NCBI RefSeq assembly: GCF_003024515.2
Contig: NZ_PYIX02000036.1
Span: forward strand, 1 to 44,664
From: Acinetobacter sichuanensis
Lineage (GTDB): Bacteria; Pseudomonadota; Gammaproteobacteria; Pseudomonadales; Moraxellaceae
Direction of reading: 5' to 3'
DNA length: 44,664 bases
Every line of letters begins with the position of its first letter. Position 1 is the stretch's first letter. Shown here piece after piece: positions 15,009-23,713 of the stretch. Under the pieces are notes generated by a model, which saw only the letters and a list, made by a program, of their open reading frames with translations, was not told the origin of the DNA and made no database searches. Both the position numbers and the translations under genes were made by a program.

Positions 15009-15588
15009 CCATAAGCTTTAAACTTTCTCGTCCACGTGTAACATATTGAATTTTATCTGCTAAGGGTTCAATCTGATGCAACTGTAAACGCGCGATAATT
15101 TCTACACCCTCTGCGCTATATTGTTCTGTATATTCTATCTGTTGTTGATTTAGCTCATATTGAAAAATTGCCCACTCATTAAAAATGCAGTTAAATTTTA
15201 CATTTTTCTTTTCAATTAATTCAATTTTCTCAGCCAATAGCAGGCATTGTCCAGCACATCCTCCATAAGCACGGACTAAGCCCCCTGTACCGAGTTTAAT
15301 CCCACCATACCAACGGTTAACCAATACAATCACATTGGTCAGTTCATTTCCTTCAATTGTTGCTAAAATTGGGCGACCTGCTGTTCCTGAAGGTTCACCA
15401 TCATCGTTAAAACGAACATTATGCCCAATTTTCCATGCCCAGCATTGATGTGTTGTCGTCAAATCTAAATATTTTTCTAAAAAGGCTTTGATCTCTTGTT
15501 CATTTTCAACAGGTGCAGCAATCGCCTGAAAGCGACTCTTTTTAATGTCTTCTTCAAAAAAAACTTCGGATACAAGAGTAAATGGCAT
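14992..15588 (-). CDS. yigZ: YigZ/IMPACT family protein
   Basis: This is a 198-residue protein from the ATG at 15588; a TTG at 15612 would add eight residues but is a poor start. The N-terminal UPF0029 domain shows EEDIKKSRFQAIAAPV near the start, then HQCWAWKIG and DDGEPSGTAGRPIL. VNRWYGGIKLGTGGLVRAY follows, all hallmarks of the family. The C-terminal DUF1949-like part covers about the last 60 residues. The E. coli relative is linked by structure to translation factors and the eukaryotic one to GCN2 control; the bacterial role is uncertain. It is translationally coupled to the downstream acyltransferase gene. A terminator separates it from lptB. Confidence 0.9.
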   Translation of the reverse strand: MPFTLVSEVFFEEDIKKSRFQAIAAPVENEQEIKAFLEKYLDLTTTHQCWAWKIGHNVRFNDDGEPSGTAGRPILATIEGNELTNVIVLVNRWYGGIKLGTGGLVRAYGGCAGQCLLLAEKIELIEKKNVKFNCIFNEWAIFQYELNQQQIEYTEQYSAEGVEIIARLQLHQIEPLADKIQYVTRGRESLKLMDDAND

Positions 15589-15655
15589 AAAACTAAAATT
15601 AACAATAATCAATCAGCAAACTTAGTATAACGTGTTTTTTTTAAATTTCAGCAAT

Positions 15656-15685
15656 AAAAAAAGAGAGTCATAATGCTCTCTTTTT
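15656..15685 (-). terminator. lptB: terminator at end of kdsD-kdsC-lptCAB operon
   Basis: AAAAAGAGAG (15658-15667) and CTCTCTTTTT (15676-15685) form a 10-base stem with an eight-base loop. On the minus strand a T-run follows the stem. Confidence 0.8.
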
Positions 15686-15735
15686 CAATTATTTAAATTG
15701 CAAATTAAGTCACAAATTAAATTAGAAATACTATA

Positions 15736-16482
15736 CTAGACTGTAAAATCATCACCTAAATAAACTTCACGTACAGTTTCATTGGCGAGTACATCACTTG
15801 GCGAACCTTCTGCGATAACAGCACCCTCACTCACAATATAGGCATGTTCACAAATGGCTAATGTTTCACGCACATTATGATCAGTAATGAGTACACCAAT
15901 GCCACGATCTTTCAGCTGACGAATAATATCTTTAATATCACCAACAGAAATTGGATCGACGCCCGCAAATGGTTCATCAAGTAACATAAATTTTGGGTCG
16001 GCTGCTAAAGCACGTGCAATTTCAGCACGACGGCGCTCACCACCAGACACACTCATTCCCAAAGAGTCTTTGATATGTGTGATTTTAAAGTCCTCCAACA
16101 GCTCTTGCAGTCTTTGTTGGCGCTGTTGTTTGTTGAGGTCTTTACGTGTTTCTAAAATCGCCATAATATTTTCAGAAATACTTAACTTTCTAAAAATAGA
16201 GGCTTCTTGTGGTAGATAGCCAATGCCTTTTCTTGCACGTTGGTGCATAGCAAGGTCTGAAATATCTTCATTATCTAAATGAATTTCACCCTTATCCATA
16301 CGCACTAAACCAACCACCATATAGAAACTTGTGGTTTTCCCTGCACCGTTTGGTCCAAGTAAGCCAACAATTTGACCACTTTGCATGCTAAAAGAAACGT
16401 CCTTTACCACCCAACGTTTATTATAAACTTTCGCCAAATGCTTAATACATAAGGTTTGTGGTTGGTTTAATGCCTGACTCAT
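15736..16482 (-). CDS. lptB: LPS export ABC transporter ATPase LptB
   Basis: LptB is the ATPase of the LptB2FGC complex that extracts lipopolysaccharide from the inner membrane and drives it across the Lpt bridge. The 248-residue length is usual. Walker A is GLLGPNGAGKTTSF, the Q-loop is YLPQEASIF, the ABC signature is VSGGERRR and Walker B is FMLLDEPFAGVDP, followed by the H-loop ITDHNV. The start shares a base with the lptA stop, so the two are coupled. It is last in the operon; lptF and lptG are not in this window, as is common. Confidence 0.97.
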   Translation of the reverse strand: MSQALNQPQTLCIKHLAKVYNKRWVVKDVSFSMQSGQIVGLLGPNGAGKTTSFYMVVGLVRMDKGEIHLDNEDISDLAMHQRARKGIGYLPQEASIFRKLSISENIMAILETRKDLNKQQRQQRLQELLEDFKITHIKDSLGMSVSGGERRRAEIARALAADPKFMLLDEPFAGVDPISVGDIKDIIRQLKDRGIGVLITDHNVRETLAICEHAYIVSEGAVIAEGSPSDVLANETVREVYLGDDFTV

Positions 16483-17048
16483 TAATCACGTGCCCCTGGG
16501 AAAGATTTACTGCCATTTGGCGGAATGATAATTTGAACTCGACTTTTTGGTGTTCCTGTAGAACCAGTACCACCGTTGGCTTCAATATCACCCTTATTCA
16601 TACTGTACTTTAAAGTACCACTACGAATACTCGCGCCATCTTGGTAAAGATAGGCATTACCAATCAAGTTAATCAAACCTGTTTCAGCATCATAGATAAT
16701 CTTTTGTGCTTCACCACGTGCCACGCCTTTTGCAGTATCGACCTGTTGCTGAAATTTTGCGGGTGAGCCTGTTGCAGTAATGGTACTAATTTGTTTACTT
16801 TTATTAAGCTGCGCCACAATAGAAGCCGCTTGTAACTTCATTGTTCCTTGCTCAATCACAACATTACCTGAATAAGTTGTGACACCCGTTTTTTCATTAT
16901 AGGTTGCTCGGTCAGCCAATAACGAAATCGGTTGATTACGGTCAGATGGCAAGGCAAAAGAACTTGCTGAAACACAGAGTAAACCTGCAAGCCACAAAGA
17001 CTGTTTTAGGAAAGTTTGTGGTTGGGATAAATATTTAGTTAGGTACAT
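16482..17048 (-). CDS. lptA: periplasmic LPS bridge protein LptA
   Basis: LptA forms the periplasmic bridge that carries lipopolysaccharide from LptC to LptD. The 188-residue protein has a Sec signal peptide ending near SASSFA (about residue 32). The OstA beta-jellyroll follows: ISLLADRATYNEKTGVTTYSG, then VVIEQGTMKLQAASIV. The C-terminal tail is rich in Gly, Thr and Pro and likely disordered. Its start overlaps the end of lptC by 14 bases and its end overlaps lptB, which indicates coupled translation of the three transport proteins. Confidence 0.95.
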   Translation of the reverse strand: MYLTKYLSQPQTFLKQSLWLAGLLCVSASSFALPSDRNQPISLLADRATYNEKTGVTTYSGNVVIEQGTMKLQAASIVAQLNKSKQISTITATGSPAKFQQQVDTAKGVARGEAQKIIYDAETGLINLIGNAYLYQDGASIRSGTLKYSMNKGDIEANGGTGSTGTPKSRVQIIIPPNGSKSFPGARD

Positions 17049-17580
17049 ACTTTCCTCGAATATGTGTAAATTCGTATTCGCCTGTGCTTAAATTTGCATT
17101 TAAACCTTGGCTAATAAATGATGCATTAGGCGCAGTTACAGTGACTTGATGAGTTGTTTCTAAAACCTGTCGTTTTGGATAACTTGTTAACTCATCTGTT
17201 AAAAACACCATTTGCCCCTGTTCACCTAGTTTGGTTGCTTTTACCTGCCCTTTTAAAACCACTTTTTCATTATCATCATAACCATTGGCTTGTTTGGCAT
17301 AAAATGTCGAATTCACTTGGTTATTTTCATACATTGATGCATTCAGGTTGACTAACGTTGCAGTTTCTTTTTTCAGATCTTGCTCTAAATGATCTACAGT
17401 CGCTCGAAGATGCAAATCACCTTTTTCATCAGTTTGTAAGACATGAATACCTTCAGCAGAATAGGTCATGCTCTGTGCAGCATTGGCATCTAACTTATTG
17501 CCTTTTCCACTGTAATAGTAATAACCACCACTGACAGCAGCGATCAGTACAGCAGTGACATACAAAACTTTAGTATCCAT
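17035..17580 (-). CDS. lptC: LPS transport protein LptC
   Basis: LptC is the inner-membrane anchored periplasmic protein that passes lipopolysaccharide from LptBFG to LptA. The 181-residue protein has a single N-terminal membrane helix (VLYVTAVLIAAVSGGYYYY, residues 5-23). The rest is a jellyroll with the pattern IHVLQTDEKGDLHLRATVDHLEQ and later FLTDELTSYPKRQVLETTHQVTV. The family diverges in sequence, but position between kdsC and lptA and the topology make the call secure. The gap to kdsC is 43 bases. Confidence 0.93.
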   Translation of the reverse strand: MDTKVLYVTAVLIAAVSGGYYYYSGKGNKLDANAAQSMTYSAEGIHVLQTDEKGDLHLRATVDHLEQDLKKETATLVNLNASMYENNQVNSTFYAKQANGYDDNEKVVLKGQVKATKLGEQGQMVFLTDELTSYPKRQVLETTHQVTVTAPNASFISQGLNANLSTGEYEFTHIRGKYVPN

Positions 17581-17623
17581 AAATAATAATCAACATATTG
17601 AATTTAAATGCAGGACTTCTCTA

Positions 17624-18163
17624 TTAATGTGGGATTGTTGTATATTTTTCAAGTAGTGCTTGGTAAACACCTTTAGACATCAGTAACATATCACAAACCT
17701 CACGTACCGCACCGCGCCCACCCATTGCCTGTGTGACCAAGTCTGCGCGACGACGAACTTCAACATGACCATTTGGTACAGTCACTTTCATACCTGCGAT
17801 TGCAAATGCAGAAAGATCAGGCCAATCATCACCCATATATAAACAATCTTCAGGATCAAGTCCGAACTGCGCACAGGCTTCACGTAAAGCAACACCTTTG
17901 TCTTCACGACCTTGAAAAACCAAATCTACGCCCAAGTCAGACATACGTTTTTCAACAATATTACTTTTTCGACCCGTAATAATGATGACTTTGATCCCTG
18001 CTTGCTGCACCAATTTCATGCCCAAACCATCACGGATATCAAAAGATTTAATTTCGTCACCTGTATTGGTCAAAGTCACAAAACCATCACTTAAAATACC
18101 ATCTACATCTAAAACCAAAGCTTCAATATGACGTGCTTGCTCTAATAAAACATAAGAAGCCAT
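17624..18163 (-). CDS. kdsC: 3-deoxy-D-manno-octulosonate-8-phosphate phosphatase
   Basis: KdsC removes phosphate from Kdo 8-phosphate to give Kdo for the LPS inner core. The 179-residue length is typical of this capless HAD phosphatase. Motif I is LDVDGILSDG, with the nucleophile and acid aspartates. Motif II is VIIITGRKS, the motif III lysine lies in REDKGVALREA, and motif IV is MGDDWPDLSAF. These proteins form tetramers in the cytoplasm. The start lies three bases after the kdsD stop, so consecutive pathway enzymes are encoded in order. Confidence 0.96.
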   Translation of the reverse strand: MASYVLLEQARHIEALVLDVDGILSDGFVTLTNTGDEIKSFDIRDGLGMKLVQQAGIKVIIITGRKSNIVEKRMSDLGVDLVFQGREDKGVALREACAQFGLDPEDCLYMGDDWPDLSAFAIAGMKVTVPNGHVEVRRRADLVTQAMGGRGAVREVCDMLLMSKGVYQALLEKYTTIPH

Positions 18164-18166
18164 GGT

Positions 18167-19144
18167 TTAGTTTACTCCTGCTTGGATTAGGTCATGCATA
18201 CTGATTACACCAATGACTTTATTGGCATCATCAACCACAATAAATTGGTTAATTTTCTTTTCGTTCATCTTTTCTAAAGCTTCAACTGCACGTGCTTCTT
18301 GCGAAATGGTAGATGGATGTTGAATCATCACTTCAGACACCGCCAAGTTCACATCAAAACCTTGTTGTTTATCAATTAAACGACGTAAATCACCATCGGT
18401 AAAAATCCCGAGCAAAGTATCATTTTCATCGACGATGGTGGTTAAACCTAAACGTTTATTGGAAATTTCATACAATACTTTATTCATTGGTGTATCAGGT
18501 GATACTTTTGGTAGTTCTTCGCCTGTATGCATTAAATGTTTGACATGCAATAACAGACGTTTCCCCAACGCCCCTGCTGGATGTGAACGTGCAAAATCGT
18601 CCGAAGTAAAACCACGAGCTTCTAATAGCGCAACTGCAAGTGCATCACCTAAAACTAAAGTTGCTGTGGTACTTGAAGTCGGTGCAAGCCCTAGTGGACA
18701 TGCCTCTTGAATATCACCCAAAGTCAAAGCAACATCTGCATTTTGTGGCATAGGACCTTTGTCATGACCGCTAATGGTAATTAAAGGCACACCCACATGT
18801 TTGATCAATGGCATCAACATCATGATTTCATCGCTTTTTCCTGAGTAAGAAATCGCGATCAGCACATCCCCTTTGACCAACATACCCAAGTCGCCATGCC
18901 CTGCTTCACCAGGATGCATAAAGAAGGATGGTGTTCCTGTCGACGCAAAAGTCGCTGCCATTTTACGTCCAATATGACCTGACTTACCCATTCCCGTGAT
19001 CACTAAACGTCCTTTACACTGTAAAATAATTTCACAGGCTTGGCTAAAGCGTTCATCAATTTGAGATGCTAGGACTTCTAAAGCATGCTCTTCGATGCTT
19101 AGGGTTTCGAGTGCAACTTTTTGAAAATCAATCTGATTCGGCAT
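18167..19144 (-). CDS. kdsD: D-arabinose 5-phosphate isomerase KdsD
   Basis: KdsD converts ribulose 5-phosphate to arabinose 5-phosphate, the first step to Kdo. From the ATG at 19144 it has 325 residues; a TTG at 19159 with an AGGT upstream would add five. The SIS domain shows GMGKSGHIGRKMAATFASTGTPSFF, then ISYSGKSDEI and PTSSTTATLVLGDALAVALLE. Two CBS domains follow: one near residues 208-265 with TPMNKVLYEISNKRLGLT, the other in the last 60 residues with IVVDDANKVIGVISMHDL. It heads the kdsD-kdsC-lptC-lptA-lptB operon. The promoter must lie in the 200 bases above, before the Hint gene. Confidence 0.95.
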   Translation of the reverse strand: MPNQIDFQKVALETLSIEEHALEVLASQIDERFSQACEIILQCKGRLVITGMGKSGHIGRKMAATFASTGTPSFFMHPGEAGHGDLGMLVKGDVLIAISYSGKSDEIMMLMPLIKHVGVPLITISGHDKGPMPQNADVALTLGDIQEACPLGLAPTSSTTATLVLGDALAVALLEARGFTSDDFARSHPAGALGKRLLLHVKHLMHTGEELPKVSPDTPMNKVLYEISNKRLGLTTIVDENDTLLGIFTDGDLRRLIDKQQGFDVNLAVSEVMIQHPSTISQEARAVEALEKMNEKKINQFIVVDDANKVIGVISMHDLIQAGVN

Positions 19145-19346
19145 GTTTGTAGGATTCAAAGTCGATTTACCTGATCTTTGCAGAGAGGATCACTCGCTGC
19201 AAGCAAAAAATAATTTTGGCAATTTTATCATAGCTATGCAGCGAAGGTATTTTCTAAATGTATAAATTTCATTTTCTTAGCAATGAATGTACATAATTTA
19301 TGTAGAGTGACAGATTTAACTATTTTTAAAATTCATTCTATTTAGG

Positions 19347-20210
19347 TTATTGGTGTACCCAATAACCATATTTTCCTACAAAATACGTGTGATAATCTTC
19401 AACTTCAATATTATAAACATAATCTGAAAAAGCACCTTCAAATCGTTTTGCTATGTCCTGCAATAGTTCAACATTAATTGGATTTCCACATAATACATAA
19501 TTACGATCATGTAAATCTAAATCAAAATCTTGTAATATTCTAGAATACTCTGCAATTTCGATATCATCTCGTCCTTTCCTTAGGACAACGTACTGATCCT
19601 TTTCTTGCTCTAGTTGATCCAGATCAAAGCTAAAGTAACATTGATTTTTCCAATAGCCCAAAAGACTGTCATTATCATCTGTTAAAATATACTGAGCAGG
19701 ATATTTTCTAAAATCGATAAGTAAATATCCACCATCTTTTGCTCGATAGTCATATTTATTATTACTGAAATAAGCTACTGCAACACCTTCTGTACCCGAA
19801 CGTGCCAGATAAAAACCACCTAAGTTAAATACATCATGTGTACCTTCATCTACTTCAAAAACCTGTAATGCTCCCCTAATATTATTATCCAGTGGTGATT
19901 CATTTCTATTTAAATTATAAAAAGAAAAAATACCTTTTCCATCCAAATACATATCTTTCAATGAAACCCAACCTCTGCCAATTTCCCAAAATAAATGGTC
20001 ATCCGTACAGAAAATACCAAACAAACCTCCCATTAACTCTTTTTTCTCAGCAGATTTAAAAGTATTCACTACACGCTTATAAGCTGTCTCTCCTTCGCCA
20101 TTTTCGGACAAGGATAAAACCCTATCCCCAACTTTTATATCCTGAATTGGCACTAAACCTTTATCTGTATGCACCAATGTACCTTTAGCAAAACCACTAT
20201 TTTTATTCAT
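19347..20210 (-). CDS. stand-alone degenerate Hint-domain protein
   Basis: This 287-residue protein is built as one Hint (hedgehog/intein) module. Residues 6-33 (GFAKGTLVHTDKGLVPIQDI and on) match the Hint N-terminal block, and CTDDHLFW at 68-75 matches the histidine-bearing block B. Residues 265-287 (YNIEVEDYHTYFVGKYGYWV and HQ) match the C-terminal blocks. The usual nucleophile Cys before Phe is Gly6 here, and the terminal His-Asn is His-Gln, so autocleavage is unlikely. A second copy-like stretch of the C-terminal pattern occurs at 127-147 (VFNLGGFYLARSGTEG). About 115 unassigned residues (150-264) separate the halves. No toxin or secretion domain is attached, and no toxin or immunity gene adjoins. 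The function is unknown. Confidence 0.7.
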   Translation of the reverse strand: MNKNSGFAKGTLVHTDKGLVPIQDIKVGDRVLSLSENGEGETAYKRVVNTFKSAEKKELMGGLFGIFCTDDHLFWEIGRGWVSLKDMYLDGKGIFSFYNLNRNESPLDNNIRGALQVFEVDEGTHDVFNLGGFYLARSGTEGVAVAYFSNNKYDYRAKDGGYLLIDFRKYPAQYILTDDNDSLLGYWKNQCYFSFDLDQLEQEKDQYVVLRKGRDDIEIAEYSRILQDFDLDLHDRNYVLCGNPINVELLQDIAKRFEGAFSDYVYNIEVEDYHTYFVGKYGYWVHQ

Positions 20211-20395
20211 TTTATTTCCCCAAGCATTTAAAGCATTCTTTTATAGAAATTTGTTATTTTGCAAAACAAGCATTATTTAAAATCATTCAACAAAAAATGC
20301 AATCAAAACCCTATCTTTATTTTCATTTTAACTTTATGAAAAAAAACGCATAGGTTAAGATGAAGCACCATTTTAATGAAGCATTTAGAAGACCT

Positions 20396-21817
20396 ATGCA
20401 ACCTTTTGTTCTTTACAATTCTGAGCAACGTAAAAAAGTTGAATTTGTACCCCGTAAAGAAGGACAAATCGACATGTATGTCTGTGGTATGACGGTTTAT
20501 GATTACTGTCATATTGGGCATGCACGTGTGATGGTTGCATTTGACTACATTATTCGTTTTTTGCGTAGTCAAGGTTGGCAAGTTAAATATGTACGTAACA
20601 TTACCGACATTGACGACAAAATCATTGCCCGTGCCAATGAAAATGGCGAAAGTATTACGGCTTTGACCGATCGTTTTATTACCGCAATGAATGATGATGC
20701 AGCACGCTTGGGCTGTGCTGAGCCTGATGAAGCACCTCGTGCAACAGACTACATCGACCAAATGCAAAACATGATTGGTGCTTTGGTGGACAATGGCACG
20801 GCATATCCTTCAAATAATGGCGATGTCTATTTTGAAGTTGAAAAATTTGCCAAATACGGTCATCTTTCAGGTCGTAAACTTGAAGATATGCAAGCAGGCG
20901 CTTCTGAACGGGTCGATGTTGAAGTCGAGAAAAAACATCCGTTTGACTTTGTCCTTTGGAAACATGCCAAAGAAAATGAACCGTCTTGGGCTTCACCTTG
21001 GGGCAATGGTCGTCCGGGTTGGCATATTGAATGTTCGGCAATGTCGACTTGCTGTTTAGGCAATCATTTCGATATTCACGGTGGTGGTTCAGACTTAACT
21101 TTCCCTCATCATGAAAATGAAATCGCACAATCTGAAGCTTCAACAGGCGAACAATATGTAAACTATTGGATGCATGTGGGGTTCATCAATGTCGATGGCG
21201 AGAAAATGTCGAAGTCTTTGGGCAATTTCTTTACCATTCGTGATGTAATGGAAAAATTCCACCCTGAAGTGATTCGCTACTTTATTGTGTCTTCGCACTA
21301 TCGTAGCCCTGTTAACTTCTCTGACTTTGCACTTAAAGAAGCCAAAAATGCATTAACGCGTTTTTATCATGCTTTTAAAGCCTATGAGCAAGTGTATGGC
21401 AATACCGTTGTTGAAACTTTGGAAACAACCTTAGTTGAACGCTTTAATACAGCCATGCGTGATGACTTTAATACTTCAGAAGCACTTGCAGTGTTATTTG
21501 AAGTGATTAAAGAATTAAACCGTGCCGTAAAAGAAGAAAACGCTGAGCAATCTGCGATTTACTACTCGACTTTACGTCACTTGACCAATATTTTAGGTCT
21601 AGGACAACATGATGTGGATGACTTCTTAAAATCAGACATTGGTCAGGAAGCATTGGCATTATCTGAAGAGCAAATTGCTGATTTTATTCAACAACGTGTC
21701 GATGCAAAAAAAGCCAAAGACTTTGCTAAAGCAGATGGCATTCGTCAGTCATTGTTAGATCAAGGTGTGGTACTTGAAGATACTCGTCAAGGTACAATTT
21801 GGCGTCGTGCAGATTAA
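20396..21817 (+). CDS. cysS: cysteinyl-tRNA synthetase
   Basis: CysS charges tRNA(Cys). From the ATG at 20396 it has 473 residues; an ATG at 20360 would add 12 residues not typical of the family. Class I signatures are present: the HIGH motif is CHIGHARV (H39-H42) and KMSKS is EKMSKSLGNF. The zinc site that selects cysteine is supplied by C30 in YVCGMT, C in HIECSAMS, and the His/Glu of FPHHENEIAQSE. The C-terminal anticodon-binding helical part ends in TRQGTIWRR. The gene is monocistronic, divergent from the Hint gene, and ends at a bidirectional terminator. Confidence 0.97.
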   Translation: MQPFVLYNSEQRKKVEFVPRKEGQIDMYVCGMTVYDYCHIGHARVMVAFDYIIRFLRSQGWQVKYVRNITDIDDKIIARANENGESITALTDRFITAMNDDAARLGCAEPDEAPRATDYIDQMQNMIGALVDNGTAYPSNNGDVYFEVEKFAKYGHLSGRKLEDMQAGASERVDVEVEKKHPFDFVLWKHAKENEPSWASPWGNGRPGWHIECSAMSTCCLGNHFDIHGGGSDLTFPHHENEIAQSEASTGEQYVNYWMHVGFINVDGEKMSKSLGNFFTIRDVMEKFHPEVIRYFIVSSHYRSPVNFSDFALKEAKNALTRFYHAFKAYEQVYGNTVVETLETTLVERFNTAMRDDFNTSEALAVLFEVIKELNRAVKEENAEQSAIYYSTLRHLTNILGLGQHDVDDFLKSDIGQEALALSEEQIADFIQQRVDAKKAKDFAKADGIRQSLLDQGVVLEDTRQGTIWRRAD

Positions 21818-21867
21818 TTTTATCAGTCTATTATAATTTACTTGGCTTTTGAATCTGCCTTAAGAAA

Positions 21868-21894
21868 AACCTGATCATTTGATCAGGTTTTTTT
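21868..21894. terminator. bidirectional terminator between cysS and tauD
   Basis: AACCTGATCA (21868-21877) and TGATCAGGTT (21880-21889) form a 10-base perfect stem with a two-base loop. T follows on + and A precedes it, so it also acts on the minus strand for the tau operon. Confidence 0.88.
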
Positions 21895-21910
21895 ATGTGA
21901 AAAATAACGT

Positions 21911-22765
21911 TTAAGATGCTGCTTGTTGATAATAAGGCACATCACCTAAAACCGTTGCACGACGCATAATACGATGCGCATCGCCATAATCAAATAATGC
22001 TTTATGTTGTGTACAGCGATTATCCCAAATTGCGACATCACCCTCTTTCCACTGCCATCTCACATGAAAATCTGCTTGAGTGGTATATTTAAATAAAAAT
22101 TCCAATAACTCATGGCTTTCCGCTTCATCTAGCTCATGAATTTTTGTCGTAAATCCTTCACTCACAAATAGCGATTCTTCACCAGTTTCAGGATGTGTAC
22201 GAATAACAGGATGTGTCACAGGTGGATTTTTGCGAAATGTTGCTTCTAGTTTTTCTTTTTCTTCTGGTGTTGAAGCAAAACGTTCTAATGGAAAAGACTT
22301 GCGAATATCATGTTCTGCGGTCAAATTTCTGAGTTTTTCTTTTAATTTTTCATCTAATAAACGAAATGCAGATACACCACTTGCCCACAATGTATCTCCA
22401 CCCACTTCAGGAATTTTAATCGCTTGCAATACACAGCCTAACGGTGGTGTTTGGCTAAAAGTCACATCTGTATGCCAAAGTTCATTATCGCGCAAATCTT
22501 GACGATGACTATCCAACACAATAATTTCTTTGACGCCTTCAACTGTCGGATAAATGGGATGAATATGTAAATCGCCAAAACTACGTGCTAACTCTGCTTG
22601 AGCCTGAGGTTCAAGCTTTTGATTTCTAAAAAAGATTACCTGATGTTTGAGCAATGCTTGATGGATCAAGCCTACTTGTTCCTCAGATAACTGGTTTAAA
22701 TCCACACCTGAAATAATTGCGCCAATATTCGGTTGAATGGATTGAATTTCAAAGCTCACGGTCAT
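21911..22765 (-). CDS. tauD: taurine dioxygenase TauD
   Basis: TauD is an iron(II)/2-oxoglutarate dioxygenase that splits taurine to aminoacetaldehyde and sulfite, feeding sulfur assimilation. The 284-residue length matches the family. The facial triad is visible: HTDVTF supplies His and Asp, and CTQHKALFDY supplies the second His. The 2-oxoglutarate-binding arginine lies in HRIMRRATVLGD. An alternative is a related alkylsulfatase (AtsK-like) or sulfonate dioxygenase, but location after tauABC supports TauD. It is last in the operon, 63 bases after tauC. Confidence 0.9.
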   Translation of the reverse strand: MTVSFEIQSIQPNIGAIISGVDLNQLSEEQVGLIHQALLKHQVIFFRNQKLEPQAQAELARSFGDLHIHPIYPTVEGVKEIIVLDSHRQDLRDNELWHTDVTFSQTPPLGCVLQAIKIPEVGGDTLWASGVSAFRLLDEKLKEKLRNLTAEHDIRKSFPLERFASTPEEKEKLEATFRKNPPVTHPVIRTHPETGEESLFVSEGFTTKIHELDEAESHELLEFLFKYTTQADFHVRWQWKEGDVAIWDNRCTQHKALFDYGDAHRIMRRATVLGDVPYYQQAAS

Positions 22766-22828
22766 TCTCTTTTAAATCATTAATTAAATAAAATCTATAC
22801 TTTCAATTTATTAGCTGATCATTACCAA

Positions 22829-23713
22829 CTAAATCTGTTGCCCATACCAAGGTGAAATTTCTTTTTGCAACCAACGTAAAAAGAGTTCAAAGCTCACAGC
22901 CACTACAGCAATCACGATAATGCCAAGTACCACTGTATCTGTAATCAGGAACTGCGCTGCGGATTGCACCATAAAACCAATACCACGGTCAGCTGCAACA
23001 AGCTCAGATGCCACTAAAGTTGACCAACCTACACCTAGCCCAATACGAATACCTGTCAAGATATGTGGTAAAGCTGTTGGTAAAATGACATATTTTAAAA
23101 CTTGCAAATTTGTTGCACCAAGTGACTGAGCTGCTCGTTCACGGTTGATTTGATGGCTAAGTACGCCATGCGCGCTGCTAATAATGACTGGAGCAAGAAT
23201 CGAGAAAAAAATCAAAAGAACTTTTGTTCCCTCTCCAATACCAAACCAAATCACCAATAGCGGCAAATAAGCCAAGGGTGGAATGGGTCTTAATAGTTCA
23301 ACCAATGGGTCTAATACAGCACGTACCCATTTATTCATGCCCATCCATAAACCCAGCGGCACACCTACCACAATTGCTGCAATGAGTGCCAACAATACTC
23401 GAGTAATACTTGCTGCTAAATGTTGCCAAAGTGTTGCTTGCATAAATCCTTGTTGAGAAACCGTCAAAAATTTTTGCCAAACTGCATAAGGACTCGGTAA
23501 AAATAGTGCTGGAACGAGTTGTAGTGCTGTGATCACATACCACAACAATAAAAGACTCAATACACTCAAGGTGCTAATAAAAATATTTTTATGCTGTAAA
23601 AAAATATTTTTAAATCCACCACGATAAGTTGACTCAGTTGTTTTTGCGTTCTGGCTTAAATCTTGATGTTCTGCAAGAACATTTAAATTTTCTGATTTGC
23701 TTTGCGTATTCAT
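22829..23713 (-). CDS. tauC: taurine ABC transporter permease TauC
   Basis: TauC is the inner-membrane permease of the taurine uptake system. The 294-residue protein has about six membrane segments, the first at residues 46-68 (LSVLSLLLLWYVITALQLV). The BPD_transp_1 coupling loop is SAHGVLSHQINRERAAQSLGA followed by ILPTALPHILTGIRIGLGVGW, the EAA-type loop that contacts TauB. The first 40 residues form a polar cytoplasmic extension rich in Asn, Gln and Ser, longer than needed. It overlaps tauB by four bases. Confidence 0.92.
   Translation of the reverse strand: MNTQSKSENLNVLAEHQDLSQNAKTTESTYRGGFKNIFLQHKNIFISTLSVLSLLLLWYVITALQLVPALFLPSPYAVWQKFLTVSQQGFMQATLWQHLAASITRVLLALIAAIVVGVPLGLWMGMNKWVRAVLDPLVELLRPIPPLAYLPLLVIWFGIGEGTKVLLIFFSILAPVIISSAHGVLSHQINRERAAQSLGATNLQVLKYVILPTALPHILTGIRIGLGVGWSTLVASELVAADRGIGFMVQSAAQFLITDTVVLGIIVIAVVAVSFELFLRWLQKEISPWYGQQI

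Noticed and set aside
19144..19159. TTG start for kdsD
   Set aside because: It has a reasonable AGGT site, but the ATG five codons downstream is the more usual start. The choice is not certain.
20360..20396. Earlier ATG for cysS
   Set aside because: It would add 12 residues before the conserved MQPFVLYNS opening of the family. It is possible but less likely.
20303..21143. Long open frames on the minus strand across the 5' part of cysS
   Set aside because: They are antisense to a clearly conserved synthetase and show skewed composition (Cys/His/Asn-rich), typical of shadow frames.
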